From NCBI RefSeq assembly GCF_032854445.1, contig NW_027017953.1:372501-436500 (forward strand): a DNA stretch of 64,000 nt, given 5' to 3'. The notes beneath the pieces are model-generated. The model ran no database searches, was not told the DNA's origin, and saw only the letters and a program-made list of their open reading frames with translations. Source of the stretch: Liolophura sinensis. Its lineage: Eukaryota > Mollusca > Polyplacophora > Chitonida > Chitonidae. This document shows positions 14,201 to 26,200 of the stretch, piece by piece (within the stretch, counting starts at the first letter, position 1; each line of letters starts with the position of its first letter). Made by a program: the position numbers and the translations under genes.

Positions 14201-16771
14201 TAGGACACAGGAGGTGTGGGTTCAAACCCAGCCTAGGACATGGGATTTGTAGATTCCTTGCTCTTCATGGTTTGTGATGCTTTGGTGAGAAGAGGAGGCT
14301 GCTAACACTTATGTAGCCAGCTATTGGTGCAGTCTGTGGAATTGTGCAAAAATAAAACAAATATGACCACAAATGTCCTCACCTTTGCGTTTTAGGTAAT
14401 CCTTGATAAACTCCTGTTCACCGTCTGTTTCTATGGAAACAAGATGTCCACCTAGCTCCTGACAGAAGTCCTGGGATTTATACCATGTCTGTTTGTCACG
14501 GTAGTAAGCATAACAGCTGTTGTTGAAGCGTTCAAAATCTGGGGGACAGGTTCCTGAAATAAATTACGCACCAACTAATTAAACCAAGGTTAGTTGGTAC
14601 CATTTGGTCTCACAACATGCTGCACTTTATCCCTTGCCCTTTAAAGAACACAACTGTCCAACTACTTTATTATCAGGATATGATAAGATGAGTGTGGATG
14701 AGAATTTGTGAATTGTGAGATAGTCCTGTAAGAATCTGTTTACCAGATACACATGAATGAGAGTTGTTACCAGATTCTGTAGTGTTTTGACTGTGTTATG
14801 TTGTGGCATGCGTCTACTAGAAATTGTGCTGAAGGAGAAGTCCATTGCCTAATTCACAGTGTTCTTGAATGTGGGGGATGGACAAGCACTGTTTGAACAA
14901 GTGTCAGTATATATGTTGGGACATGTTGGGACATTGCCTCTGATGTCTCTGTGATGGTGTTCAAGTAGCAAAACAATAAATGTGTTGGCATTATAAGACT
15001 TGCTACAAGAAGACACTGTTGTGACAGAAATGATGCTAAAAGCAAATTTAAATACAAAGTAACCAGACAGGCAGACAAACAGTCGACATGGCATCTCACA
15101 ATTGCAGTTTTTATTGACAGCACATGATGTCAAGTTGGCTGACTGTGACATTGCTGTGATTAGCAGATGTACATGTAGTGACAATACAGGAATGAATGGT
15201 CTGAGTTGTTTGTGGCCTGTGGTCCGTAGCGACTTATCCCTAGTCACATGTGTTTATGTTTATAGTGTGAAAAAAAGAGGTTATATACAGTATATATATA
15301 TTTGTGTGTGTGTATGTATGTGGAGTTACGTTTGTATCGATTCTTTCGTCCATGAAGTTTCACTGAATGATGCTGATGATTTGGATGGCTCATGAATACA
15401 GGTACTATTTTGTGTCCCTTGTGATGCAGCTCTAATCTATGAGAAGACTTCTCACCCACCATGTGACCTCTTGCCCACATCATTATTAGCTGTAATGTCC
15501 ACACCAGTGACCACAATTTGTCCAATGGGTTAGTGACACTGGTTCTTGTTTAGATTATGTTTACACAGCTAGGTGACTCCTTATGACCACAGTCAAGTCA
15601 TCTCACTAACTATGTTAGGCAAGGTCCTCTGTGTGTACTGTACTCTAACACCATAGATACAAGAAAAATCCTACTATATCTAGAAGTGATAAAACGTGAG
15701 TCCATCTTTATTGGCCTTGGTAATGATTGGAACACTTGTCTACATGGATGTTACAGATGGCAGTGTATAGAATAAAACTCGTGCTGAAGGGTCACAGTAA
15801 AACCAAAGTCTGCTCAAACGTAATTCTCTGTCACCAGTATCCTGCACCAATGTACATGAGGTTATGAGATTATTATGGAGTTGCCACGGTCAGAAGGTAT
15901 ATCTGGATGTATACATGTTACTGTTCATTTTTGTGACTTCAGAAATCATAATTCAACATTTGCCTGCTCTAACAAGAATATACCTACATGTAGCTAAAGT
16001 CTCATTTTCAGTTATTATTAAAACACCTTTTCTACTGTATTCAGTCAAACTTTAGTTCAGTGAGTATTTGTGAACAAAGAGCTGGATAACTGATCCAGTT
16101 ACCTGTGACAGCAACTCAGGCCGGTGTACCATGATGGCATTCTGATTGAGATGACCAGTGAGGAGAATGACAGCTATTAATATTGTCTTACCTTGCTTGA
16201 CGTACTGTCCGATCTGGTGTTTGGCAGATTCAGCAGAGAGTACCTTCTCCTCCAGCTGTGTTACCTGATCAATTAACTGAGACATTGTTGTCTCCAGTTT
16301 CAGAATCTGACTGTCCATGGATGCCACCCTTGTGGCGAGTTGGTCTATAGACCGTGAAGCTTCACCTGGTCCCTTTCTGGCCCGTTGCATTTGAACTTGA
16401 CGCAGCAGTTCTCTCATTTCTCTCCGGGTGTTAGCATCCCTGGCAATCATGCGAGACTCCACCTCAATTATGTCCTCATGCATCCTTGTCATGCTCATTT
16501 TGGGGTCCTTACTCTGTCCCACCAGGCACCCAGCTCCCTGAATCTGAGCCTGGGGGACGAGGAAAGTGAAGCTACACTTATCACCTGTGCTGTCTGATCT
16601 TACCTGGCCAGTTGGTAATGACTCATGATTGAACAGTGACCCCATGAAGATGTTACCACCGCTGCTTTCTCCACCAGCCTCATACTGCTGGCTTTGGGAA
16701 GAGATGCACAGAACGCATGACACACACAAACATAGCAGTCGGCACATGGCTGAGCTAAGCCACATTCCCAT
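2025..16771 (-). CDS. Secreted coiled-coil C-type lectin domain protein (3 exons, complete frame)
   Basis: Spliced CDS: exon 1 16771-16192, exon 2 14553-14383, exon 3 2287-2025 (stop TAG at 2025-2027). The total is 1,014 nt, 337 aa. Donors GTAAGA and GTGAGG, and acceptors TTTCAG and TTATAG, fit; both introns are phase 1 and the frame is continuous. Residues 1-26 are a hydrophobic signal peptide. Residues 65-82 read CSFTFLVP then a Cys, resembling the N-terminus of angiopoietins. Residues about 94-185 are a heptad-rich coiled coil. From residue 194 there is a C-type lectin domain with the long-form extra Cys pair (C196, C207), the WTWIG core and the final Cys pair. The EPN/QPD calcium-sugar motif is absent, and the usual WND position reads WTKD, so sugar binding through calcium is doubtful. 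It is probably a secreted oligomeric recognition or matrix protein. The domain call is firm; ligand and role are inference. Confidence 0.88.
2630..3436. repeat. 38-bp minisatellite in lectin intron 2, about 21 copies
   Basis: The unit is about TGGAATCATTGACCCTATCC plus TTGTGGACTGTACCAGTA. The last third carries variants with a shorter CTAGTTGACTG middle. The peptide repeats seen on the minus strand are an artefact. Confidence 0.93.
3808..4068 (+). mobile_element. tRNA-derived SINE
   Basis: The head CCGTGGCCAAGTCGGTTAGC is tRNA-like with an A box; a degenerate B box lies near GAGTTAAAGTCC. The body reads CATGCTGGCTTCCTC and the tail ends in ATCAAATAAATAATGAAAT. The same family recurs at 17862, 34085, 57685 and 62405. 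Confidence 0.8.
4195..4430. repeat. Polypyrimidine minisatellite, 17-22 bp units
   Basis: Repeats of CCCATGTCCTCTCCCCCCT with C runs of 5-10. The plus strand is almost purine-free apart from the ATG of each unit. All three plus frames are open; no gene is implied. Confidence 0.9.
4431..5482. other. Lectin intron 2, unique sequence
   Basis: AT-rich intronic sequence without recognisable exons or repeats. Confidence 0.5.
5483..5625. repeat. 30-bp repeat with TGATCA palindromes, 5 copies
   Basis: The unit is about GATCAGAGTGGTCCGTGATC plus AGTTTCCCCT. Each unit carries two TGATCA sites about 15 bp apart, so neighbouring units can pair with each other. Confidence 0.88.
6366..6580 (+). mobile_element. 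tRNA-derived SINE, second family
   Basis: The A box region is TGGCCTAATGGTTAGAGTGT and the B box region is GGGATCAAACCCAGG. The tail is GAAAAATTGTTAAGTAAGGCGTAAAAC, shared with the copy ending at 37175. Confidence 0.8.
7613..8033. repeat. 60-bp minisatellite, 7 copies
   Basis: The unit includes GCACGTGTACAGAGCCCAAA, TGGAACAGCATTTATGATTG and TAACAAAACCCA. The E-box-like palindrome CACGTG is kept in most copies. Confidence 0.93.
8034..9726. other. Lectin intron 2, unique sequence
   Basis: No gene is recognised. There is a G homopolymer near 8467-8479. A 110-codon minus-strand frame at 9391-9723 has no recognisable domain. Confidence 0.45.
9727..10215. repeat. 25-bp minisatellite, about 19 copies
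   Basis: The unit is about ACTGACATTCATGTTCTACA plus GTGCA, with point variation and one truncated copy near 10100. Confidence 0.93.
10276..12012. repeat. 108-bp satellite, about 16 copies
   Basis: The unit begins TTTGATACAGCATGATGGTT and ends GATGCTGATTTGACAAGACA plus C. Copies are nearly identical. Variants (CAATATC versus CAGTATC, AGTAGC versus AGTAGT, CACTTT versus CAGTTT) recur along the array, suggesting spread of multi-unit blocks. Confidence 0.95.
12740..12830. repeat. 21-bp repeat, 4-5 copies
   Basis: The unit is CATGTTGATGTGTGTACAGG plus A. 21 is a multiple of 3, so it appears as MLMCVQD peptides on the plus strand. Confidence 0.85.
12915..13115. repeat. GGTAGTTAT/GGTAGTAAT 9-bp microsatellite-like array
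   Basis: On the plus strand it reads as a Gly-Ser-Tyr/Asn/Ile repeat (GSYGSNGSYGS). It lies in an intron of the opposite-strand lectin gene with no supporting exon structure. Confidence 0.85.
14160..14365 (+). mobile_element. tRNA-derived SINE, third type
   Basis: The A box region is GACATGGCCAAGTGGTGAGA and the B box region is GGTGTGGGTTCAAACCCAGC. It ends in AAAATAAAACAAATAT. It ends about 20 bp from lectin exon 2. Confidence 0.65.
14383..14553 (-). CDS. Lectin gene exon 2: first half of C-type lectin domain
   Basis: 171 nt between acceptor TTTCAG and donor GTGAGG. Translation in the phase set by exon 1 gives GTCPPDFERFNNSCY, then WYKSQDFCQELGGHLVSIE. This is the classic start of a C-type lectin domain (Cys, aromatic, W, C, GGHLVSI). 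It ends in LKRK with one base carried to exon 3. Confidence 0.9.
16192..16771 (-). CDS. Lectin gene exon 1: signal peptide and coiled coil
   Basis: It starts at ATG 16771-16769 and ends at 16192 before donor GTAAGA. It encodes 193 codons plus one base. The first methionine gives the full hydrophobic leader (LLCLCVSCVLCI); a second ATG lies two codons later. Coding continues to the donor, whereas reading on into the intron gives unrelated residues up to a stop at 16052. The charged segment from about residue 94 has regularly spaced Leu, Met, Ile and Val, suggesting a parallel oligomer. Confidence 0.85.
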
Positions 16772-17860
16772 TCTTACAAAATAACCAATGTTACAGCTGA
16801 AGCAGGTGTCCGTCCCTTCTTGTCCTTTCTTGTCACACCCAGGTGTACATCACAGGTAGATAACCTGCCCACAGCTGTCACTAGCATATACAGGTATCAG
16901 GCCTGGGACACCGTCAAGGACCAGTCCTCAACCTCACAGGGGCACAGATCAAAAATCTGAAGCTGAATTCAATTTGCCAAGAAAGCCTGTAATTGACTAG
17001 AGTGACCTGAGGACACCTGTGAAGAGAGCAGTTAATAGGTGTCAAGTATGATGTATGGGAAAGTGGAGCCTTAGCCAGCCAGGGGGAAAGTCAACCGGCC
17101 TGAACGTTCCTGCCCTCTGCACCCGGGCCAGCTCACACATCCGGAGAGGTTTTCAAGAGTCCAGTCACGAGCCTGAAGTGCAGATATTAACCCTTGCCTA
17201 TGGTGTGTGACTGGAAACAAACAGACTAGATCAACTCCAGTCAGTGGACAACCTGTTCACCCGGCCTTGACTTCAGAGAATGACTTTTGGACAAAACCCT
17301 ATTTTATAGAACAAAAGACTAGGGATTATCCGGGCTTAGGTAGTCAGTGGACTTGGATTTGTGAGTGAGACTCTCGTACCGCCTCCCTCGTGGAGTAGCC
17401 TGTTCCTGGCTATGATGCTGCTGCTATACCAACTCCCAATCCTCAGTGCTCTACCAGCACAGTCCCAAGCCTTCCCTCACAGTCCCGGTGTTTCTATCAG
17501 TCCACAGAATAACGGACACTGAACCCCTTGTGCTTCAGCCCCGGGGAAAAAACAAGAGGGAAAGTCAGTGTGCATGATGGAGTATGTGTATACATACATA
17601 TATACACACTCCCACACTTTGTGTTCAGTGGAAAATGTTGTAAGTGATTGTGTCAATGATACAATCAGTATATGTGTTTTTTTTTTTTTTCTTATTCAGC
17701 TTTTTGATTTAGAGTTACATTTTTTTGTGCCTTTTTTAAGTGCCATTATGAGAACTTCACATTTTTTCAAAAATATTTTTGGTTTTTTTAGCCAGTGAGC
17801 CAAAAACACTATATGGACGCATACTGTGTATATATTTAGATTTCAAAACTCTAAGAGATT
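16772..17860. other. Upstream region of lectin gene
   Basis: It is 5' of the minus-strand lectin start, somewhat richer in G+C than the surroundings at 16780-17530. CCAAT (plus strand) is at 16785-16789. No TATA box placement can be defended. A 36-codon plus-strand frame at 17412-17522 is described in findings. Confidence 0.35.
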
Positions 17861-17861
17861 G

Positions 17862-18100
17862 GAGGGGCCTCCATGGCAGAGGTGCCTAGCATGCAGGGCA
17901 ATGAGCCAGGAGACTCTTACTAATGTGTTTACTGTGAGTTCAGCTGAGGCTGGCTTCCTCTGCAGGCATACATGAAAAGGTCTGTCAGTAACCTGCAAAT
18001 GGTCATGGGTTTTCCTCGCAGAATGCTGGTCGCCTATACGTGAAATATTCTTGAGCACAGTGTAAAACACCAAATAAATAAACATCAAATAAATAAAATA
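17862..18100 (+). mobile_element. tRNA-derived SINE
   Basis: The head is GGCCTCCATGGCAGAGGTGC, the body GAGGCTGGCTTCCTCTGCAG, and the tail GTGAAATATTCTTGAGCACAGTGTAAAACACC followed by AAATAAATA repeats. Same family as at 3808. Confidence 0.82.
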
Positions 18101-20284
18101 AATCTAAGAGATTGGAAAGTTTAAATCTACATTTATCTCCTATTGAACAGTGAGGGACCAGTACTACTTTACTTTTGTTTGACTTGCATGTATATACTCA
18201 TGTACTATAGTCCAAAACAACCAGACCTGGTACTTTTTGGTTTGTAGTGTTATATATCTCCACTCAGCCGTAGTCCCCAGGTATCAGGAATTAGCATATT
18301 TATCACATTTCCCAGCTAGTAATTACATGTGCATAATACTAGCCGAGTCTGGAGGAGAAAAGAAGGTCAGGGCCTGAGCAACCCCTCGAGATGCGAGTAC
18401 TTCTTTGATGTGGAGCTCATCTGGCCTATTAATCTTAATAATGGATTAATTAATTCTATGTGAAGTCCTTGTTTTTCAGGTGGCTGTAGGACATAACATA
18501 TATGCATACAAATGTAGTAATCTGGGTAACACTCATTGCAGTCATTATAAACTTTATATCCATTCAGATCTTGTGAGTGGCGTGTGGTATAAGTGTTAAA
18601 AACGTAACCAGAATGGCAGAATAAACTCAGTAGAAATTCTACAGCCTTGTGTTGAGCACAATTGTGGGATGTATTAGGCGCATCTGGGGAGGGATAGATA
18701 AACACAACCTCTCTGACAAAATACTCTCAGACTGACCAGTCTGTTAATTTACATCTTAAATGAAATGTAAATTTTTATTATTGATCAGATGCACTGATTT
18801 ATTACTTTACGGATATTTGCAGAGGGGTGCTATGTAGCTACATGTACTATGTGGTAATTAATGACCCAGGTATGTGAAAAACCTTTGCGTCTTATAGACT
18901 TCACAGATCTCGAACTCAAATTTATAGCAGAAAATTACTGTGTTTACCCTAAAGATTCATCCCAAATGGGCATTTTACTATAATATAATGTAATGATTAG
19001 TAGCAATACTTACATTTTCCCTTTCACCCAAACTTCCAGGCAAAGCTCAACACGTTTCTATGATCTATTTAATTCTTAGGGTCAAGCAAGATGAGTCTAG
19101 ATCCCAGTCATGGACCAGATTCCATGTCAGACACTGTAGCTACATGTTTCATTCAATAATAACAAACCAACTCTCTAGGGGTTTTTTTTCTTTTTTTTTT
19201 GTACCCAAATCGACCTCCCTTATCATATGTTTTAATCCCATAGGCATCCAAAAATATTGTGCCAGTATTTTTGTAATTTGACTTATGATTTGGTTTTTGT
19301 GTTTTTTGTCAGTTTTTTGTTTTTTTAATAGAGGGTTTTTCTTGGTTGTAATTCCCATTTTTCATGATTAACTTTATGTCTGGGTGTGAAATGCCTGACT
19401 CACATATAGTAGACATAGTAGGCATTTGTTAGAAAACAAAGATAAAAACTTGTAAGAGCTCATAATTTAGAAGTGTGACGTAATAGGTTGATAGGGCAAC
19501 CAGACATTTCACAGAAATCAACTTGTCTGCCTACTGCGACTTAAAATTATACAATTTGTAGAAGTCAGTGTCTATATCTGTGAGGTGATGATGACTAAAG
19601 TGAAACTGACAGCGGCTGACGAAGCTCAAAGGATGTACAACGGTGAAGTACTGTCACAGAAGGGTTAAACAGCCTCCAAACAGTCAGCAGTCTGTGCTCT
19701 CATGTATGAGCCCCAGTGTGACAAACTCTCTGGCACCCTGCTATACACAACTGATAAACCTATATGAATTATGGCTCGCAGGACAAAGTGGAGTTTTATG
19801 TTTGCAAACATTTGGCATATCACGCTTATCATGATGGCTAAAGGGTACCAGAAAATAAGAAAACTTATTTAAAAAGAAACATGTTAGATATAATTTAATA
19901 GTTACATTGTGTCCAGTCAAATAATGAAAGAGAATTAATTGGTACCATTTGCCTTCTGCATTATTTATGTATTCATGAATAACACCATATATTTGCAGGG
20001 GAGTTCTAAGGGTATGATTTACTGAATTGTTAATTTCATATCAGACTGTAGAATATGTGCAAGGAATGTCAAATACAAACACTTTGCTTAATTTTGCAAA
20101 ATTTTTGAAATATTACTGACTGTGTAATGCTGAAGAAATCAAATGAATGAATCATTCAAAACCAAACTTTCAGTTCCAGTGAAATTGTCCTCTGTAGTTG
20201 TTGTCATTTTTTGGATGTTCCAAGATAACATACATGTATATTTATGGAACCAAACCCTTCAGTCAAAGACAGATAGTAAAAGCT
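18101..20284. other. Unique non-coding sequence
   Basis: AT-rich, with T homopolymers near 19180-19200. No exon is recognised on either strand. Confidence 0.45.
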
Positions 20285-22690
20285 GTACATTGTACTGGTA
20301 TACAGCTAGAGGAAACAACCATTGAGTGTTTATTTCTCACATTGTCACTTGTACTGGTGTACAGCTAGAGAAAGAAACCATTGAGTGTTCATTTTTCACA
20401 TTGTCACTTGTACTGTTGTACAGCTAGAAAAAATAACCATCCAATGTTCTTTTCTTAAATTGTCACTTGTACTGGTATACAGCTAGAAGAAACAATAATC
20501 GAGTGTTCATTTCTCAGATTGTCACTTGTGCTGGTATACAGGTAGAGGAAACAACCATCGAGTGTTCATTTCTCAAATTGTCACTTGTACTGGTATACAG
20601 CTAGAAGAAACAACCATTGAGTGTTCATTTCTCAAATTGTCACTTGTGCTGGTATACAGCTAGAGGAAACAACCATTGAGTGTTTATTTCTCACATTGTC
20701 ACTTGTACTGGTGTACAGCTAGAGAAAGAAACCATTGAGTGTTCATTTTTCACATTGTCACTTGTACTGGTGTACAGCTAGAAAAAATAACCATCCAATG
20801 TTCTTTTCTTAAATTGTCACTTGTACTGGTATACAGCTAGAAGAAACAATAATCGAGTGTTCATTTCTCAGATTGTCACTTGTGCTGGTATACAGGTAGA
20901 GGAAACAACCATCGAGTGTTCATTTCTCAAGTTGTCACTTGTACTGGTATACAGCTAGAAGAAACAACCATTGAGTGTTCATTTCTCAAATTGTCACTTG
21001 TGCTGGTATGCAGCTAGAGGAAGAAACCATCGAGTGTTCATTTCTCACATTGTCACATGTACTGGTATACAGCTAGAGGAAGAAACCATCAAGTGTATAT
21101 TTCTCAAATTGTCACTTGTACTGCTATACAGCTAGAAGAAACAACCATCGAGTGTTCATTTCTCAAATTGTCACTTGTACTGGTATACAGCTAGAAGAAA
21201 CAACCATCGAGTATTCATTTCTCAAATTGTCACTTGCATTGGTATCAGCTAGAAGAAACAATAATCGAGTGTTCATTTCTCACATTGTCACTTGTACTGG
21301 TATACAGCTAGAAGAAACAACCATTGAGTGTTCATTTCTCACATTGTCACTTGTACTGGTATACAGCTAGAAGAAACAACCATCCAGTGTTCATTTCTCA
21401 CATTGTCACATGTACTGGTATACAGCTAGAAGAAACAACCGTCCAGTGTTCATTTCTCACATTGTCACTTGTACTGGTATACAGCTAAAAGAAACAGTAA
21501 TTGAGTGTTCATTTCTCACATTGTCACTTGTACTGGTATTCAGCTAGAAGAAACAACCATTGAGTGTTCATTTCTCACATGGTCACTTGTACTGGTATAC
21601 AGCTAAAAGAAACAATAATTGAGTGTTCATTTCTCACTTTGTCACTTGTACTGGTATACAGCTAGAAGAAACAACCATCGAGTGTTCATTTCTCAGATTG
21701 TCACTTGTACTGGTGAACAGCTAGAGGAAGAAACCATTGAGTGTTCATTTCTCAAATTGTCACTTGCATTGGTATGCAGCTAGAGGAAGAAACCATCGAG
21801 TGTTCATTTCTCACATTGTCGCTTGTACTGGTATACAGCTAGAGGAAGAAACCATCAAGTGTATATTTCTCAAATTGTCACTTGTACTGCTATACAGCTA
21901 GAAGAAACAATAATTGAGTGTTCATTTCTCACATTGTCGCTTGTACTGGTATACAGCTAGAGGAAGAAACCATCAAGTGTATATTTCTCAAATTGTCACT
22001 TGTACTGCTATACAGCTAGAAGAAACAATAATTGAGTGTTCATTTCTCACTTTGTCACTTGTACTGGTATACAGCTAGAAGAAACAACCATCGAGTGTTC
22101 ATTTCTCACATTGTCACTTGTACTGGTATACAGCTAGAGGAAATAACCATCGAGTGTTCATTTCTCAAATTGTCACTTGTGTTGGTATACAGCTAGAAGA
22201 AACAACCATTGAGTGTTCATTTCTCAAATTGTCCCTTTTACTGGTATACAGCTAGAAGAAACAATAATCGAGTGTTCATTTCTCAGATTGTCTCTTGTGC
22301 TGGTATACAGCTAGAAGAAACAACTATCGAGTGTTCATTTCTCAAATTGTCACTTGTGTTGGTATACAGCTAGAAGAAACAACCATTGAGTGTTCATTTC
22401 TCAAATTGTCCCTTTTACTGGTATACAGCTAGAGGAAATAACCATTGTGGGCTCATTTCTCACATTGTCACTTGTACTGATATGCAGCTAGAAGAAACAA
22501 CCATTGAGTGTTCATTTCTCACACTGTCACTTGTACTGGTATACAGCTAGAAGAAGCAACCATCGAGTGTTCATTTCTCATATTGTCACCTGTGTTGGTA
22601 TACAGCTAGAAGAAACAACCATCGAGTGTTCATTTCTCAAATTGTCACTTGTACTCGTATTCGACTGGAGGGAACAGCCATCAAGTGTTC
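20285..22690. repeat. 59-bp satellite, about 41 copies, with higher-order structure
   Basis: The unit is about TTGTCACTTGTACTGGTATA, CAGCTAGAAGAAACAACCAT and CGAGTGTTCATTTCTCACA. A block with the odd variants GAGAAAGAAACC and AAAAAATAACCATCCAATGT appears at 20360-20520 and again at 20720-20880, so a multi-unit block has been copied. The GTTAT-like TAATCGAGTG variant recurs regularly. Confidence 0.95.
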
Positions 22691-22897
22691 ATTTCTAAAA
22701 TGCTGTCTATGCTCTCCACTCTCAATTACTTTGTTTCCTGCCTCATTAGGGAGGGCTGGCATGGACACCTGAGACGACAGTGTAGGTTGAGCAGTTAATG
22801 GAGGCAGGGTAGCCCATGTATTAACACCCCCATCTTGTGCTGTCTTACAAGGCAAGTTAACTGTTACATACGGCTGTGAACTGTTGGCGGAACTCAT

Positions 22898-23233
22898 GGT
22901 CCTGTATCAACCACTGAGTAATATCTCAGACATGCTCAGGGATCAATTAGACAAGTGAAAAACCACCAGCTTGTAATGTGAAGCAGCTGGTCAGTGTGTG
23001 GTTTATGTTATCTACAATGTCTACCAGTACTTACATATGTGTATGCGTTGCTGGAAACAATTACACGTGTCAAATGGCAGAAAAAACCGTGTAGAGCAAG
23101 AGTTAATAACCGCTGATGGATACAAGACTGTTATCTGTCAAGCAGTCAAGAAAAAAAAGCAGTAATCTGTCAAATGTGTTGGGTTTTTTTTTGTTTTTCC
23201 CCTGTTTTGCGTGTGAGAAGGCTGGTCTTATTA
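22898..23233. other. Unique sequence between satellite and inverted repeat
   Basis: No exon was recognised. The adjacent minus-strand frame at 22700-22897 is discussed in findings. Confidence 0.4.
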
Positions 23234-26200
23234 GGCCTTCAACAAGTTCAATCCAGGTCATTCAGCGAGTTTGAAGTCTGAATATGAACAAAAACTTCTG
23301 CAAACAAATACATCTAGTTTCCAAATGAATTTCAACTCAATTCAGCAATAAACAAAATCTCTTGTCATTAAGCTGAAAAACACTTTCTGTTTATCAATTA
23401 TAAGTAATGCCTTAATGCCAGAAATGAAAAGATTGTTTTAATAAGTAAATTGTAGTATTAAGATCAAAGTTGTTGTGAGCTCAGCGTTGGTATGAAAAAG
23501 GCATAGCTCAAAATCCTTTGTGTTCAGGACAAAAAGCTCAACCCTTGCATATAACTAGAAAGTCAATCTGTAATAAAATTAGAATACGCTTTATCTCACT
23601 TTCAGGTTTTTACATAAAAATGCGCTTTCTGAAGCACATAAAGGCTTTAAAATGATACTTTTTCTGTTGATACTTTGATTAAAATATTTTCAGAAAAAAA
23701 AATAACCTCACAGAATTTCTCAAGTGGTGCCCGCAAGAGTGAATGAATCAATCAGGAAAATGCTACACTTTAGAAGCGGTATGTACTCAAGACTTTAGGT
23801 GAAATACATTATCGGTATGAACTCAACACTACGTGAAATACAGTATTAGTATGCACTCAAGACTTTTGGTGAAACACATTATCGGTATGCACTCAAGACT
23901 TTAGGTGAAGTACATTATCGGTATGAACTCAACACTACGTGAAATACAGTATTAGTATGCACTCAAGACTTTAGGTTACGGTTAGTGTTCCTGTGCAAAA
24001 TATGGTTAGTGTTCCTGTTCAAGTACGGTTAGTGTTCCTGTGCAAATACGGTTAGTGTTCCTGTGGAAGTACTGTTAGTGTTCCTGTGCAAATACTGTTA
24101 GTGTTGCCATGCAAAATATGGTTAGTGTTTCTGTGAAAATGCAGTTAGTGTTCATGTGCAAATACGGTCAGTGTTCCTGTGCAAATACAGTTAGGATTCT
24201 TGTGAAAATTTGGTTATTGTTCATGTGCAAATACGGTTATTATTTCTCTGAAAATATGGTTAGTGTTCCTGTGCAAAATATGGTTAGTGTTCCTGTTCAA
24301 ATACGGTTAGTGTTCCTGTGCAAATACGGTTAGTGTTCCTGTGCAAATACAGTTAGTGTTCCTGTGGAAGTACTGTTAGTGTTCCTGTGAAAATACAGTT
24401 AGTGTTCCTGTGCAAATACTGTTAGTGTTCCCATGCAAATATGGTTAGTGTTCCTGTGAAAATACGGTTAGTTTTCCTGTGAACAAAAGGCCAGTGTTCC
24501 TGTGAAGATGCGGTTAGTGTTCCCATGCAAATGTGGTTAGCCTTCATGTGCAAATATTGTTAGTGTTTCTCTGAAAATACAAGTAGTGTTCCTGTGAAAA
24601 TACAGGTAGTGTTCCTCTGAAAATATGGTTAGTGTACCCATGAAAATACGCTTAGTGTTCCTGTGCAAATACAGTTAGTGTTCCTGTGAAAATACAGGTA
24701 GTGCTCTTGTGAAAATACGGTTAGTGTTCCTATGCAAATATGGTTAGTGTTCCTGTGAAAATACGGTTAGTGTTTCTCTGAAAATACGGGTAGTGTTCCT
24801 GTGAAAATACGGTTAGTGTTCCTGTGAAAATATGGTTAGTGTTCCTGTGCAAATGTGGTTAGTGCTCATCTGAAAATACGGTTAGTGTTCCTATGCAAAT
24901 ATTGGTAGTGTTCCTGTGAAAATACAGTTAGTGTTTCTCTGAAAATATGGGTAGTGTTCCTTTGAAAATACGGTTAGTGTTCCTGTGCAAATGTGGTTAG
25001 TGTTCCTGTGAAAATATGGTTCCTGTGAAAATATGGTTAGTTTTCCTATGCAAATATGGTTAGTGTTCCTGTGAAAATACGGTTAGTGTTCCTGTGAAAA
25101 TACAGGTAGTGTTCCCGTGAAAATACGGTTAGCGTTCCTGTGAAAATACGGTTAGTGTTCCTGTGAAAATACGGTTTAGTGTTCCCGTGAAAATACGGTT
25201 TAGTGTTCCCGTGAAAATACAGTTAGTGTTCCTGTGAAAATACGGTTATTGTTCCTGTGAAAATACGGTTAGTGTTTCTGTGAAAATACAGTTAGCGTTC
25301 CTGTGAAAATATGGTTAGCGTTCCTGTGAAAATACGGTTAGTGTTCCTGTGAAAATACAGTTAGCGTTCCTGTGAAAATACGGTTAGTGTTCCTGTGAAA
25401 ATACAGTTAGCGTTCCTGTGAAAATACAGTTAGCGTTCCTGTGAAAATATGGTTAGTGTTCCTGTGAATCATGGTGATCCAATAACTGCTTTACCTTGGA
25501 GATTTGAAATTCCCAGTAGTTCATTTACAGTTAGGAACAACTGAAAAACAGTCATGTGGGAGACTATAAATACATGAATAAGTGAGGTGTGCAATAAATA
25601 GGGGATGGTCCTTAGGGAAGAGTAGTGGATAGTTGAAGAACATGTGGTTTTTGCAAGCAAATAACCGAGTGCATATCGCTACTGTATTTCACCTAAAATC
25701 TTCAGTGCATACTAATACTGTATTTCACCTGAAGACTTGAGTGCATACCCCTACTGTATCTCACCTAAAGTGTTGAGTGCATACCGATAATGTGTTACAC
25801 CTAAAGTCTTGAGTGCATACTAATACTGTATTTCACGTAGTGTTGAGTTCATACCGATAATGTATTTCACCTAAAGTCTTGAGTACATACCGCTACTAAA
25901 GTGTAGCATTTTCCTGATTGATTCATTCACTCTTGCGGGCACCACTTGAGAAATTTTGTGAGGTTATTTTTTTTCTGATAATATTTTAATCAAAGTATCA
26001 ACAGAAAAAGTATCATTTTAAAGCCTTTATGTGCTTCAGAAAGTGCATTTTTATGTAAAAACCTGAAAGTGAGATAAAGCGTATTCTAATTTTATTACAG
26101 ATTGACTTTCTAGTTATATGCAAGGGTTGAGCTTTTTGTCCTGAACACAAAGGATTTTGAGCTATGCCTTTTTCATACCAACGCTGAGCTCACAACAACT

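Noticed and set aside
20285-22690. CRISPR-like array of regular repeats
   Set aside because: Units are contiguous without unique spacers; eukaryotic satellite.
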